A stretch of 64,000 bases of DNA from Sambucus nigra (lineage: Eukaryota; Streptophyta; Magnoliopsida; Dipsacales; Adoxaceae): assembly GCA_949130495.1 (NCBI GenBank), contig OX422222.1, positions 278,866,109 to 278,930,108 on the forward strand. Direction: 5' to 3'. The translations under genes and the position numbers were made by a program. Of the stretch, positions 1 through 11,617 are shown in pieces. Numbering within the stretch: the stretch's first letter is position 1; every line of letters begins with the position of its first letter. The notes beneath the pieces were generated by a model, which saw only the letters and a list, made by a program, of their open reading frames with translations, ran no database searches and was not told the origin of the DNA.

Positions 1-1095
1 ACTGTAAAGTCTGCCTCCAATTTTGTGAATCTAATCTCCAATTGTTTGTGGAATGTCGTGATCAATCAAGTTTGGAAATTCTTCTCTGATTTAATGGGAA
101 TTAAGACTCAAAGAAATAATATCTCTGTGATCCTTTTAAGTTGGTGGATCAGATACAATTAACAACACTACTTGAAATTTTTTTGGTGTGTTGGGAAGTG
201 TGGAAATGCATAAACATAAGTGATTTTTAAGGTATTGCAATGTCATCTCATTCAATTATTTCTAATTCTCTTTTCACTCTATCTAACATATACAAAGTTG
301 TTATGTTTGAAAGCCAATGCCTTATTTTTTATGTCAGAATCAAGGAAGTCTTTAATCTCTCTTTTAAACAGAAGCATATAATTTCCTTTCCTCTTAAATG
401 GTCCCGTCCTTCTCACCAATGGTTAAAGTTGAATGTTGATGGAGTTTTTATAGGTAATCCTGGTCCCTATGGTTATGGAGGGATTATTAGAGACTCAAAT
501 AATAAGATGGTGGTAGCTTTTTCATGTCTAGGAGGTAATTCTACAAACTCATAAATGGAGTTCTCTAGTTTATATGAGGGTTTGAATATATGTTTAAAGT
601 GTAATCTAGACTTCATTTAAATTGAATCAGACTCTTTTATGGTGGTTAATGTGTTTAATAGTAATTGGAAGCCCCCTTGTAAATTCTCTAAGTGTATTAC
701 AGAGATTAGATCTAAATTCAACATGCTTCATTATTCTTAAAGTCACTACTATAAGGAGACCAATTTGGTTGTTGATTTACTTGCAAAAAGTAGAGTATCC
801 CTTCATTTTAAGAAAGTCTACAAAGATGTCCAAGAGATTTCTAATTTAGTGAGAGGTTCTTATAAGGTAGATTTATTGGGATGTAGCTATGTTAGGTTTC
901 TTATTAAGTATTAATAGTCTTCCATTTGTAATGGGTATAAGATAAAGTCCTAAATTTTTAGCTTTCATTCTTTTGTTATTGGCTCCCTAAAGGATTTTTA
1001 TTTTCTTTGAGCTTGTAAAGACTACCTAGGAAAGTCTCTTTCTCCTAATTTTAAAAATATATGCGTGGGTACTGTCCCTCTTCCCTAAAAAAAGA
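1..1095 (+). mobile_element. 3' end of a LINE (L1-type) relic with RNase H
   Basis: The + strand reads as the C-terminal part of a plant LINE ORF2. A poorly preserved zinc-finger/linker stretch (about 1-240) is followed by an RNase H domain at about 395-910. The domain shows the WLKLNVDG start, where the Asp would be the first catalytic acidic residue, then a glycine-rich GYGGIIRD strand and a later IESDS motif. RNase H cleaves the RNA of the RNA/DNA hybrid during target-primed reverse transcription. Stops near 552 and 618 break the frame, so it is dead. The 5' part lies outside the window. The relic ends near 1095, just before the tail of an oppositely oriented LINE. Confidence 0.8.
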
Positions 1096-1109
1096 TCCTA
1101 TATATTAGA

Positions 1110-2910
1110 CATAACTGTATAAGTAGTGTAATGATTTTTACAAATATCAATAGCTGAATGAAAACTGAAAGAATATGATTCTGAAGCTTTCCAAATCCAC
1201 TGATCTCCATGTTTCTTCGTTTAATTTAGGCAGATATCTTGGTAGCAATCATTCTTCTCCAAGATAAAGACCCCTATGAGAGTTGTTATTCGAAGAGTTA
1301 TATATGCTCCTCATGTATTTCACCCATATAGTATATTCAATTGTGTACTTAAATGCAAGTCTCATACTAAAAGCTTTAGTGATGAGGTTGAAATTAGTAA
1401 ATCCAAGGCCACCCTCATATTTGTCTCTGGATAGAACTTCCCAACTTTCCCATTGATATTTCCAACCATGAGTTTCATTTCCACCCAGAAGAATTTATTA
1501 AGAATAGAGTGAAGCCTTTTAATTACTGATTTTGGAGGTTGAATATATGCCAAGAGATAAGAGGGGATAGATGATATCACATGCTTAATCAGAATAAATT
1601 TTCCTCTAGTTGATAATATTTTAGCATGGCAACCTGTTATTCTAATTCATAGAGAATCAATTAAGTTGCTATGCAAGTTAATTTTATTTTTCCCTTTAAA
1701 GAATGGTCACCCCAAGTATTTGAAGGGAAGAGACTTGAATTTTAGGCTTATGCATTCAGCTATGTGATTTCTTCTTCTCACTGCTTGCTTATCATTAATG
1801 GTAAAGCTGCTTTTATTAAAAATTATAACCTGTCCAGATATAAAGGAATACCTACTAAGGAAGTTCATTAAGGCCTTTAAGATCATTTTATCTCCTCAAA
1901 ATAATATCACAATGTCATCAACAAATGATAGGTGAGAAATTAGAGGGCTACCACTTGGATAAAATTAAGGTTTAAAAATTTCGTTAACCATTAGATTATC
2001 TAAACCCATGCTCAAGTACTCATCTGCCAATATAAATAGACTTGGTAATAGTGTGTCCCCTTATCTTAAATATCTAAATGAGTGGAAGTAGCCCTTGGAT
2101 TAGACATTATTGGTTATACAAAACCAATTATTGGAAAGGCATCTCTAAACAAAGTCAATCCATGTTTACCCAAATATAAAGCCTCTAAGCACATTGATTA
2201 AATAGCCCCAATGGACTCTATTATAAGATTTTTCCATGTCAATTTTGAATATGACATTACCACTCCTTCTAAGGTTGTGCACCATCTCTTGAGCAAGTTG
2301 AACAGTGTCTTAAATGCCTCTTCCTTTGATAAATTCACCTTGATTGGGAGAAATAAGTTGAGTAAGGTCCTTGGCCAGCCTAGAAGAGAGGATTTTAGAG
2401 ATGATTTTATAGGAGAAATTTCATAAGTTGATAGGTTTATAGTCTTTATTCTTGATTGAGCTTTTAACTTTGGGGATTAGCGCAATTGAAGTACTTGTCC
2501 AGTTTTAAGAAGATCATTCCCTGCAAAAAAAGCTATTAATAACAGACATAAGATCACACTTTATAATGTTCCAGCAAGTTTTGTAAAAATATCCCTCATA
2601 TCCATCAGGACCAGGTGTTGAGTATGTAGTAAGATCATCCACTGCTTAATATACTTCCTCTTTAGAAGAAAACATCTTTGTATTGCATTGTAATAAGAGG
2701 TGATAATGTTTGGTATCAGGTCAGATTTATCATGAATACTGATATTAGGATCAAGAGTTAACAAAGACAGAAAATGGCTTATTATATGGTTGCACACCTC
2801 TAGATAATCCTCCATAACTAATCCATGGTTGTCTTTAATACTATTGATCAGGAATTTTATACTTGGCCTTATTAGTGGAGTGAAAATACCTGGTATTAGA
2901 GTTACCATCA
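1110..2910 (-). pseudogene. LINE-A reverse transcriptase
   Basis: In - strand order I see a GPDGYEGYFYK block, a FKIDMEKSYDRVHW-like block read through frame changes (the FDMEKAYDRV motif of L1 RTs), FVDDIVIL (the LINE form of the catalytic [FY]xDD box), and IPSYLLAYIQPPKSV, the thumb/zf-RVT entry. Together these are fingers, palm and thumb in the right order. The enzyme would copy LINE RNA at nicked target DNA. Stops and at least three frame changes show it is inactive. Confidence 0.85.
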
Positions 2911-2919
2911 TTCAACCAT

Positions 2920-3436
2920 TTTATAGAGGATTTTTGTTTCCGATCTCTTCTCTTTTAAAGGCTTAAAAAAAATTGGATCTCTCTTTACAAAGATAAATTA
3001 TATTGTCCTCCTTCCTATCATTTTCATACTCCACTTCCAATTGCAGAACTTCATCTCACAAGTCATTAATAACTTGAAAAATATCTCTGAAAGTCTCCTT
3101 TTTCCATTTTTTAAATACCCCTTTAAGTCTTTGAAATTTGATGGAAACGTTTCTAAAGCCAAAAGAATTTGTCCCCTCACTCCAGGCGAATTTAACTATA
3201 TCCTTAAGTTTTTTATGTGTGTTACACAGATTTTGGAATTTGAGGGCTTTGGGTAAAAGATCCATAGATGATTTCATAGTCAGCAATATAGGGTCATGAT
3301 GAGAAGAGGACCTATTTAGGTGTTGAATTGAGGTGTTAAAGAATTCGAATAACCAAGGAAGATTTATTATCCCCCTATTTATCCTGGGTATAATGACCCC
3401 ATCTTCATCTCTATTGTTGCACCAGGTGAAATCGTA
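2920..3436 (-). pseudogene. LINE-A endonuclease C-terminus and linker
   Basis: The - strand contains degenerate coding with motifs such as ETFPSNFKDLKG and LPKALKFQNLC, typical of the linker between endonuclease and reverse transcriptase in plant LINEs. It picks up directly after the solo LTR and runs into the GPDGYEGYFYK region of the RT module. Several stops and frame changes are present. Confidence 0.65.
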
Positions 3437-3770
3437 CCTCTTGTGGCCATCCCCTCCGATCCCCGCAGTGGAGGGAGGAGGAATCCTTCGGGTCCCGCGC
3501 GTCCCCTCTCGGGAGAGCGCTTCGGTCGACGTCGATTTTGTGAGGTGTGAAAAATGTAGAGAGATTCAGAGTCGCCAGTCTATTTTAATCAAAACAGACA
3601 AAAGAAAAAGAGGAAGCCACCCTGAAGGATGGCATCCAAAGACATACTGGTGCGTGCGAAACCAAAATGATTCGAAAAGGGTTCGGAGGCTTAGTTACGA
3701 AATGGGAAGATGTTAGACACCCATTCCGCCCTTTCGGTCTCTCATGGATATTTGTTATTTTCCTTTATGT

Positions 3771-3790
3771 CCCCCCCCCCCCCCCCCCCC
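3771..3790. repeat. Poly-C tract, 20 bases
   Basis: Twenty consecutive C residues inside the solo LTR, directly before a GTGAGATG sequence. Its exact length should be treated as uncertain in any assembly. Confidence 0.95.
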
Positions 3791-4182
3791 GTGAGATGTG
3801 TGTATGTGTATATATATAGAATGGAGGTAGGAATCCTCGACTTGTATCATGGAAAAGATAAAGCGAGTCATCCATAAGAAGATTATAAAAGTAATATTAG
3901 AAAAATAAGATTTACGCGGTTACCCCTACGTTGATCGCTATAAAGGAACGATAACGCACATGGAGTAATGTGTCACTAAGACTAAGGATATATATAATAT
4001 AAGAAAAATGGATTTAGAGAAAATAAGAAATGGGAGAAAAAGTGAAAGAAAGGACCCGAGTCTCGGGTTTTACCCCGAGACGCCTACGTAGCCTATAAAG
4101 GCATCAAAGTCCACGTAGTTCACATACAAAGCAAAGGGGTGGGGTTTATCCCATAAATCCAAATGTGGGGTCTCTTATTTAT

Positions 4183-4184
<2 letters not shown>

Positions 4185-4230
<46 letters not shown>
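4185..4230. repeat. (GT)23 microsatellite
   Basis: Twenty-three uninterrupted GT units within the solo LTR. Confidence 0.97.
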
Positions 4231-4233
<3 letters not shown>

Positions 4234-4839
4234 AAAGGTGTTTTAGTTGTGAGAAAAATGTGGAAAAAGTGTGAGAATCCCTACTTGGAATTTATGAGCA
4301 AACCCTCATTTTCTTGTTTTGGGGTTTTGATTTATATGAAAATAAGAGATGTGCAATAATACTAAATAAAAAGTATATTAGGATGTGTGAGATGAGCTTA
4401 TAAAAGTGCTAAGTAAGAAAACAAGTTATTGGGAATTCAAGAGAATTAAGAGAGAGAGTTTGAGAAAGTTGGACCTTCTTGAAGATCTTGAGCTTGATCT
4501 TGAATGTTGGAGAGCAGCCCTTGAGCTTGGATGATGATGTAGAGTGGTTAATTCACCAAGTTTGATGAAAAGGATGATGAAAAGTGAAGGTAAAAGAGGG
4601 ATTTGGAAGTTGAAATCACACTGCCTTCGAGAAAGGTTTCTGGGATTCGTTCAGAGAGATTTCTATCAGATATGGGCTCCCCTTGCAAATGAGGCCAAGG
4701 CCTCCTTTTATAACTCCAGGGGACTACCGATCGGCCCTATCATGGCACTGCCTATCGGCAGGTGCCGATAGGCAGGATCTGGGACCTGCCATTTGGCAGT
4801 GCGCCTCAGGCTTTTTCGGAAAATTGGCCACCGAGGGCA

Positions 4840-5440
4840 AATCGTTGGTCAGAATTGCACACGGGGAATACCGTTGGAAAGGTATTTTAGAGACCTTCGA
4901 AAGTCCTTTGGACCTCTCTCGAGTTAGGTAGTTGACTTTGGGTCAAATGTGGCTCGGAAGCGTTTGTCGGTCCATTGGACGGGGAATCGCGCGGACGCAA
5001 ACGGCGCGTTCTTCCGCATGGTAAGTCCGAATCGCACACGGGGCCTACCATTGGAAAGGTTAGGAGATGTATTTCGACATTCCAAAGAGTTTGACCCGGT
5101 TTGGAGAGTTGACTCTGGTCAACCGGTCCCGGGAAATGCTCGGTGGCTTCTCAAAGTCAAACGGATCGTTCGTCCGCATGGAAAGTCGGAATTGTGCACG
5201 GGATAGAGAGTCGGAAAGGATATTCAGTTCCTTTCGAAGATTCATTCAGCCTCGGTCGAGCTGAAGAGTTGGCATAGGTCAAATAGAGCCCGGGAGCGCC
5301 CGGTGGCCTCTCGGTCAGGTTTCGGACGCAAATGGCGCGTTTGTCCGCATGGTAAGTCGGAATCATGCACGGGATGGATCGTTGGAAAGGGTATTCATTG
5401 ACCTTCTAAGATTCATTGAGTCTCGGTAGAGACGAGGAGT
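4840..5440. repeat. Degenerate tandem repeats of about 160-180 bp in the solo LTR
   Basis: A block containing TCCGCATGGTAAGTC, then GCACACGGG or GTGCACGGG, then TTGGAAAGG recurs near 4845, 5013, 5173 and 5343. Spacing is about 160-180 bp. Between blocks the motif GAGTTTGAC...GGTCAA also recurs. The copies are diverged, so this is old tandem duplication within the LTR. Confidence 0.75.
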
Positions 5441-5586
5441 TTGACTTTTGGGTCAAACTGAGTCGGGGGGTGCCTGATGGCTTCCAGGTCAGTACTCGGG
5501 ACGTGACCTGGGTTTATAGTGATGAAGGGAGGTACTAGGGACCTAAGGAGAGTTAAGGGGTAACAAAATGGGGTGTCTACACCTCT

Positions 5587-5910
5587 ATATCCCAAATTAA
5601 TTAATCCACGGTCATCCATTGTTGGGTTAAAGTCCCCCACAACTTGAAAACCAATTTGATTCCAACCAATTTTTTCACTGGAGCGGGCCACTACATTAGA
5701 ATCACAAATATCCAAATGAGGTTTTGAATTAAATGTTTGGGAAATATTAATCAACTGATCCCAAAGAACTCCCCTTTCCTCTTTAGTAGATTTTGCATAC
5801 ACTACTATCATAAAAATTTCTTTATCTAAGGTGTGGTGAAAAATGCTTACTGTCATTTGTTCGTCAGTATTAACCATAACCTGACATTGAACTTGAGCAT
5901 GCGACTATAG
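5587..5910 (-). pseudogene. LINE-A ORF2 endonuclease, middle piece
   Basis: The - strand frame contains LDKEIFMIVVYAKSTKEER and, about 60 residues on, VVGDFNP. These are the VYA and GDFN blocks of the exonuclease-endonuclease-phosphatase fold in plant L1 ORF2. The Asp and Asn of GDFN are the expected active-site pair. The frame runs into the solo LTR at 5581. About 120 bases between this piece and the Copia boundary (5911-6032) do not read as endonuclease and remain unexplained. Confidence 0.8.
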
Positions 5911-6032
5911 AACAATAGACTAATGTGCAAAAGTATACTAGTGTTGAATAAACCCAAATTACCTACAAGTTTTATAGATTATCAAGAGGGGACCAATTTA
6001 AACTTTTCTTAAATTGTTAACCTTACTAAACT

Positions 6033-8787
6033 AGATTTAAGTTTGCAACGTTAATTAAAGTCCAGATTATTATCTAGGATTAACCTATGTGATTTAAATA
6101 AAATAATAATCAATTCAGTTTATTTACGCTTGTGTCTAGTTTTAACTCCTACTTTTTCAAGTTAAGTGATTTAGGCAGAAAATAAAGCACGCGATGTTTA
6201 TTTTATGTCGCAAAAACCCTTCCCCGGGAAAAACGACGGAACCTCTACGGTCACCTAGTCTACCAAGTCCACTAAAACAAAATAAAAGAGGAACAATTAT
6301 ACAAACATGCAACGGACTCAAAGCAAGATAAAGTAGAACAAGCTATTACATATCTCACCCAAGCTTATATTTTCTCTGTATGCTCTTTCGCAATTATCCT
6401 CACTATGCACTCTTGTTCACTTTGCTTTCTTCATATCTCAGCCTCCCCTCTAGCTTCCTTAGCGCAGGTTGGCTCACTTCTTAATGATTCTTAATAGTGA
6501 CTAGTGGTAGTTCAGTGCTCATGTGATGTGTCCTATTCAATATGACACACTCACCCTTAATGCTACAATCCGAATGATATGCAACAATTTTCTTTCCTAA
6601 TATCAGCAACAACTCTTATGTTCTTTCTTTCTCTGTTTAAATAAAGCTATCTTAATTCAACACAACTTTCAACATACGTTTTCTCATAAATTAGTACAAT
6701 TAGATTCGCTCTAATATGTACACAATAATCAGTGCCTATGTGAATAATGGTGTACTACTGAGTGATCTCAAAGTCATGTGCAAATGATGTATGTTCTTGA
6801 AATCACTTCAAAAATCAAGCAATCAAATATATTGTAAAAATATACACAAAAACAATATGACTTCAAATATATATATACAATATAAACACAAAGTTAAGTA
6901 TATAAAAATTAGGAATAGGTTTAGATTAATTTGGGTTTAATCTAATATCTTATTAAGTAAAGTTCAAACAGTTTAAATAGATTAATATACTCGATTCAGT
7001 CCAATCAGTTCTAATTCTCAGTCCTTGGTCCGATGTCAAAGATAATATGGTTCAGGTATACACAGTCCAAGATCACAAAAATCATCAAGATCAAATTAAC
7101 TCAATGGGACAGTCCAAGTATTGTTTATTTAATAAAAAGGTCCTCAATGATTTTTAAAGGTTTAAATGTCTAAACCTTGAATAGAAAGTGACTTTGTTAC
7201 AACTAAAATTTCTTGAATAATTTTAGAACAAAATATTTTAAAACAAGTACAAATCTAGTATAATAGAACCATCAAGAATATATACAAAGTGATCTATGTG
7301 TGATTCAGTTCAAATAATCACAAAAATCAGATCTAAAATAATAGATCAAACAAGATAACACAAATCGAGCAAATCAGGAACAAAACTAAAAGATTTGTGG
7401 TTTTGTGTGTGTAGTGTTTTATTCATAAAATATAATTATTAACAACACAAAACAAGATATATCTACATAAAAATATGTAGACAAAAAAAATACTCACAAC
7501 AGATTTTTAACCTTGAAAATCAAATATGGAGAGATGAGGCTCTGGTATTATAAAATCGTCAAAATCAACCTCGAGAGTCTTTCAAAAATGTTGAGATGAA
7601 TCAACCTTGTTCACGAAATATACACACACAAGATAAATCTTTAAAACTACAAGTGTGTAAAATCTCTCTCTCTCTCTCTCAAAAATTCAGCAGAGTTTCA
7701 GCTCAAAAATAATTTTCTTGGATTAAAAATATGAGACCCAAATGGCTTAATTTATAGAGGTATAAGGTGACTGCTGATTGGTTTAAAATAGAGGCACGGG
7801 GATTGAATTAAATCAACAACAGTTGTTGATTAAAATGGATTATGTGGTCTGCAAACAAACACAAAACGTTCATGTAATTAAGCGACATGTTGCAGCCAGA
7901 TGGAGGCAACAAATAGCGTAACGAAGATGCGTGATAAAATTATCATTTTAAACAGTGTCGTTCTAAAAAAAATCAACGGTTTTAAAGTCTTGACGATGTT
8001 GTTGATAGATAACATCTATATTTAAAATTTCCCACTTGGTCAGGCCTTAGTTAAATCGTGTAAGGAGTATAGCTAGTATGCAACAGTCAAGGATTTAATA
8101 CTAGACCTGCTAATCGTAAGGGTATGACATGTGGTCAAATAGGTCAGACAATGTTGAGTGAACCAAAAACTCAGCTAACATGATATGTTATAAACTAACC
8201 TAGAGTCAAAACAAAAACAAGTGTACATATTATCATAACTTTCTTTAAGGACAAATTATATTATAATGACAACCACACATATGAAAGCTATTTGACTAAC
8301 ATAGGACACGCATGTGAGAACATACAATATCATCACACTGAAATACATATTAATACTCACATGTACATTTAATTAAAATGAATTTTTAAATCAATATTAA
8401 AACATCCAAAATTTTAATTCTAAAAGTTTATTTTTACGAAAATGTTTAACCACATCAATTCCAAATTAAAAAATTTTAACTATTTAAAAAATTATTTTTA
8501 ATCCAACTAATACATTAATCACTAGAAATTATATAATGCATGTAGTGTCGTGTGGTGTCCTACATGATAAAAAAAATTATGAGCCAAAGTTTTAGGGTGT
8601 GAGAGACAACCTAAGTATGGCTGAATTCTGGAATTTGATGTACGCTTGAGTAGAGAGCTTGGCGTAGTCATCTAGACACGACATAATTACATGAAAAATA
8701 TTGTCAAAATTTAAGACCAACTAGATGAAGGTCTATATAGCTATAGCACAAATAACAAACCCTAGGAGTTCTCTATAGGTACCTTCA
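6033..8787 (-). repeat. Copia-1 3' LTR, long copy (about 2.75 kb)
   Basis: Its two ends match the other LTR (11618-12397): 6040-6575 matches 11622-12165, and 8575-8787 matches 12175-12397. About 2.0 kb in the middle (6575-8570) has no counterpart there. The + strand end ACCTTCA gives a TGAAGGT start in element orientation. No protein is encoded. A short (CT)n run lies at 7663-7680. Confidence 0.8.
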
Positions 8788-9277
8788 AACTCCCCCATTA
8801 GACTAATTTTCACAAAACCCTTGAGTACATCAAATGATATACAAAGGTAAAAAATCCTAATATGTCCTATTCTAAAGTGATTCTAACTACCCACCCATCC
8901 TAGAAAAGAAAAGACTTAACTCATGACGACCAACGAGAAAACTTGCAAAGCATAAATATATTTTCTGCCCAGAAATCAAGTTAGTAGCATTTGCTCTACC
9001 AAAATATTAAAATGCAGAAATAAATGTGCAGAATAAAGTAAGGCAAGATACTGTGCATGAAATAATATTAGCATATTAATCAGAAATATGTACCAACTCT
9101 CCCCCATTTTGACTAAATTATATAATGGTAAGAAATAAAAATAAATGTTTATACACTGCAAAATAAACGTCTCCTACATTAATCATGGCTTTATGAGATA
9201 CCGTTATTAGTAGATATCTTTATTCTAAAACCTCAGAAATCTAGTAATCAGGATACATAATAAACACAAGCTAGTAT
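8788..9277 (-). other. Copia-1 3' internal noncoding region with purine tracts
   Basis: Read on the - strand, this stretch contains AATGGGGGAGAGTT near 9105 and AATGGGGGAGTT directly against the LTR at 8788. These are polypurine tracts that would prime plus-strand DNA synthesis. No other feature was seen. Confidence 0.65.
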
Positions 9278-9580
9278 TCAAGTACAATCTCTCCAATCAA
9301 ATGTGAAAGTTATTTCTAAATAAGATTTATGAAAAGAAACAAAAAGTATATCAGTAAGTTGAAAATCACAAGCAATAGTAAAAACATCCCCATTCTTCTT
9401 GGGAATTTTTGGAGCACTAAACTGGTAAGAATATCCATTAGCCTCACAATACTTGATTACTCTATTTTGATTAAACTCACCTCCCTCGTCATTGAATAAA
9501 TCTAAGGATTTGGTGGTGTTTAAGTCCTTAACCTTCTCGTGAGAAGACTTACTGATTTCCTCAATGTTGCATGCATCACA
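9278..9580 (-). pseudogene. Copia-1 pre-integrase and integrase scrap
   Basis: The - strand frame joins a CDAC...K(S)H pre-integrase fragment to NDEGGEFNQNRV and GYSYQFSAPKIPKKNG. The latter resembles the SDxGxEF...FSxPxTPQQNG segment of the copia integrase core. Everything between and after these blocks is missing, so pol was removed by deletion. Confidence 0.75.
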
Positions 9581-11600
9581 AAAATTATTTGAGCATTTCT
9601 TTGATTTTAAAAAATCCATTTGAGGTCAAATCACAAGTCCTGATCCAAATAGGCAAAGTTTTCAAAGGTTTTTGTGCCTTTCGAAATTTAGGATAGAATT
9701 TTTCTCTGCAAAATATTTTCTTGTTGATATGAGGCCTAGACTTAATGAAGAAATGATTCCAATTATTATTATTGCACTGCTGAGGAAAATTGGTAAATCT
9801 CTTCGTATTCGGGTTAGAACCTTTAAAATGAGTACCTTTCTTGCGATTACTAAGGCATTCCCAGTTTTGGTGACCAAAAACATCACAAAAACTACAATAG
9901 CAATTAACAGCAGACTGTTTAACATAAGGAACGGAGTTTATAGACTTATATCCACCTAATTCATGTTTAGTAGTCACATTTGTTCTTTTAGGGGGTGGAA
10001 TATACTTGGGAGAATCAGCATACATTTTAGGAGGATAATTTTGATCAAGTCTAGTTTTAGAAGTATATTCATTCAAAATCTGTTTTCCTTTATCAACTGT
10101 GGAACTACTCAGATTTAGTTTGACTTAGGTACTATCCCTAACAAAAATAGTAGGTTGAATACATGGATTGTTTTGAAAAAAAAAATCATAACCTAGTCCT
10201 TTTGTATTAAAATCATATTTCTAAGAGTCCAAAAGTTTATCCAAATCAGAATCTTCTTTCGATTTTTCTAAGTCAATTTCTCTAATCCTTATAAAAGCAT
10301 CGACGCACATTTCTTTAGACTTCTCAAGATCAACCAATGTGGCCTTATATCTTTGTTAAAAAATAGAAAACTTTTCATTAAGATCAGAGATATCATTTTC
10401 AAAATCACATTTTTGTTTATGAAAATCACTTCTTTCATTTTTTAAATTTTATTTGATAACAATTATCTCCTTCTCAATTTGTTTAACTATCCCATATTGG
10501 TTTTCCAAGGAGTCACTAAGAAATTTAACCAGATTTGATAATTCTTGTCTATTTTGCAATGTTCTGACATATAATTCTGAGTAATCATCATAGCTAACAT
10601 CCTCGGTGTCCGTGTGAGAATTTTTGCTATCATCAGATTTAATATCATACAAAGCACATTTTGCATCATATGGAGCAGTTAATTCAAGCATAGAAGTTTG
10701 TCTAGCTAATAAAGATTTAGCAGCATCAATCAAATCAATTACTTCATAAAATTCACATTCATCTTCGGAATCAGCCATTCTTGCTAAGTATACGCCCCCG
10801 CAACAGTCATAAACTTCTCCTAAAAATGGAAAGCAATTTTATTCAGAATCTCCTTGGTTATATTTAGATTCAGAACCAGAAGAGTCATCCCAAGTTTTAG
10901 AAATATGAGCCTTGTGTGTTTTAGAATACTTAGAATGTGGCTTAGGCCTACACTCAGCAATGAAGTGACTGAGTTTCCCATAATTATGACAAGACAATTT
11001 AAATTTATCAGTCTTACTACTTCTACTATCAGAATATTCCATGCCATTCGCATTTAGTTGGGTAATGATATCAGTCAAGCGCATATAGAATTGATCAAAT
11101 GGTTCGTTATCTTTCATTACAAACATATTGTATTATTAAACCAACATTTGTGTTTTACATTGCTTTACCCCATCGTCACCCTTGTGTCTTATTACTAAAG
11201 TATCCCAAGCATCTTTACTAGAAGTGCAATGACATATATGTTTTAATTCAGTTTCACTCACACTCATAAAAAATGCATTTTTGCCCTTATTATTGAAACT
11301 GCTTATTTTTGTTCTGTTCAACACTTAATTCAGATGTTCTAAGTTTTCTAAAAATAATTCTACCTTCCGCAATAGGAGTAGTGGGGTTCATATAACCATT
11401 TTCAATTAAATCCCAAACTTCATCTCCCAATGTGCATTGAATAAATGCAATCATTCTAATTTTCCAGTATGGAAAATTTGTTCCATCGAAAATAGGAGGT
11501 CTATTGAAATATCCTAACCTAAGCACCTGACTTGAATCATCCATGAACACAAGGTAAAAATAGTTTAGCAAGAGTTTAGAAAATAGATATTTTGTAAAGT
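9580..11600 (-). pseudogene. Copia-1 gag polyprotein relic
   Basis: The - strand begins with MDDSSQVLRLGYFNRPPIFDGTNFPYWKIRM, here cited only as the FDGTNFPYWK signature of copia gag. A first zinc knuckle near 10985-10940 reads CHNYGKLSHFIAEC, with Tyr where the second Cys should be. An acidic coiled-coil stretch (10778-10449) and a second knuckle-like CYCSFCDVFGHQNWEC (about 9890-9850) follow. A long gag with coiled coil and two knuckles is typical of Sireviruses. Gag packages element RNA. Frame breaks occur between every block. Confidence 0.75.
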
Positions 11601-11603
11601 CTA

Positions 11604-11615
11604 GCTCTAATAACA
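11604..11615 (-). other. Copia-1 primer binding site (tRNA-iMet-like)
   Basis: The - strand reads TGTTATTAGAGC two bases after the LTR end, close to TGGTATCAGAGC, the complement of initiator tRNA-Met used by most plant copia elements. Two mismatches reflect decay. Confidence 0.65.
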
Positions 11616-11617
11616 CT

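Larger units (their letters stand above)
3442..5581. mobile_element. Solo LTR, 2,140 bp, with CCTCT target duplication
   Basis: The segment starts TGTGG and ends TCTACA, so it has the TG...CA ends of an LTR. It is flanked by CCTCT at 3437-3441 and CCTCT at 5582-5586, a perfect 5-bp target duplication. It interrupts the LINE-A endonuclease. It is richer in G+C than its surroundings and contains no gag or pol. A stretch near 3550-3710 (GAGTCGCC, AGGGTTCGG...TTACGAA) resembles sequence I associate with LTR regions of plant Ty3/gypsy elements, so Gypsy origin is inferred. A solo LTR is left when two LTRs recombine. Confidence 0.8.

Noticed and set aside
4544..5264. Overlapping frames on both strands within the solo LTR
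   Set aside because: They lie in noncoding LTR tandem repeats, have no family motifs, and none is conserved between the repeat units.
7500..8600. Possible separate element inserted in the long Copia-1 LTR
   Set aside because: The 2-kb extra part has no coding, no terminal repeats and no target duplication at its borders; deletion in the other LTR explains it more simply.
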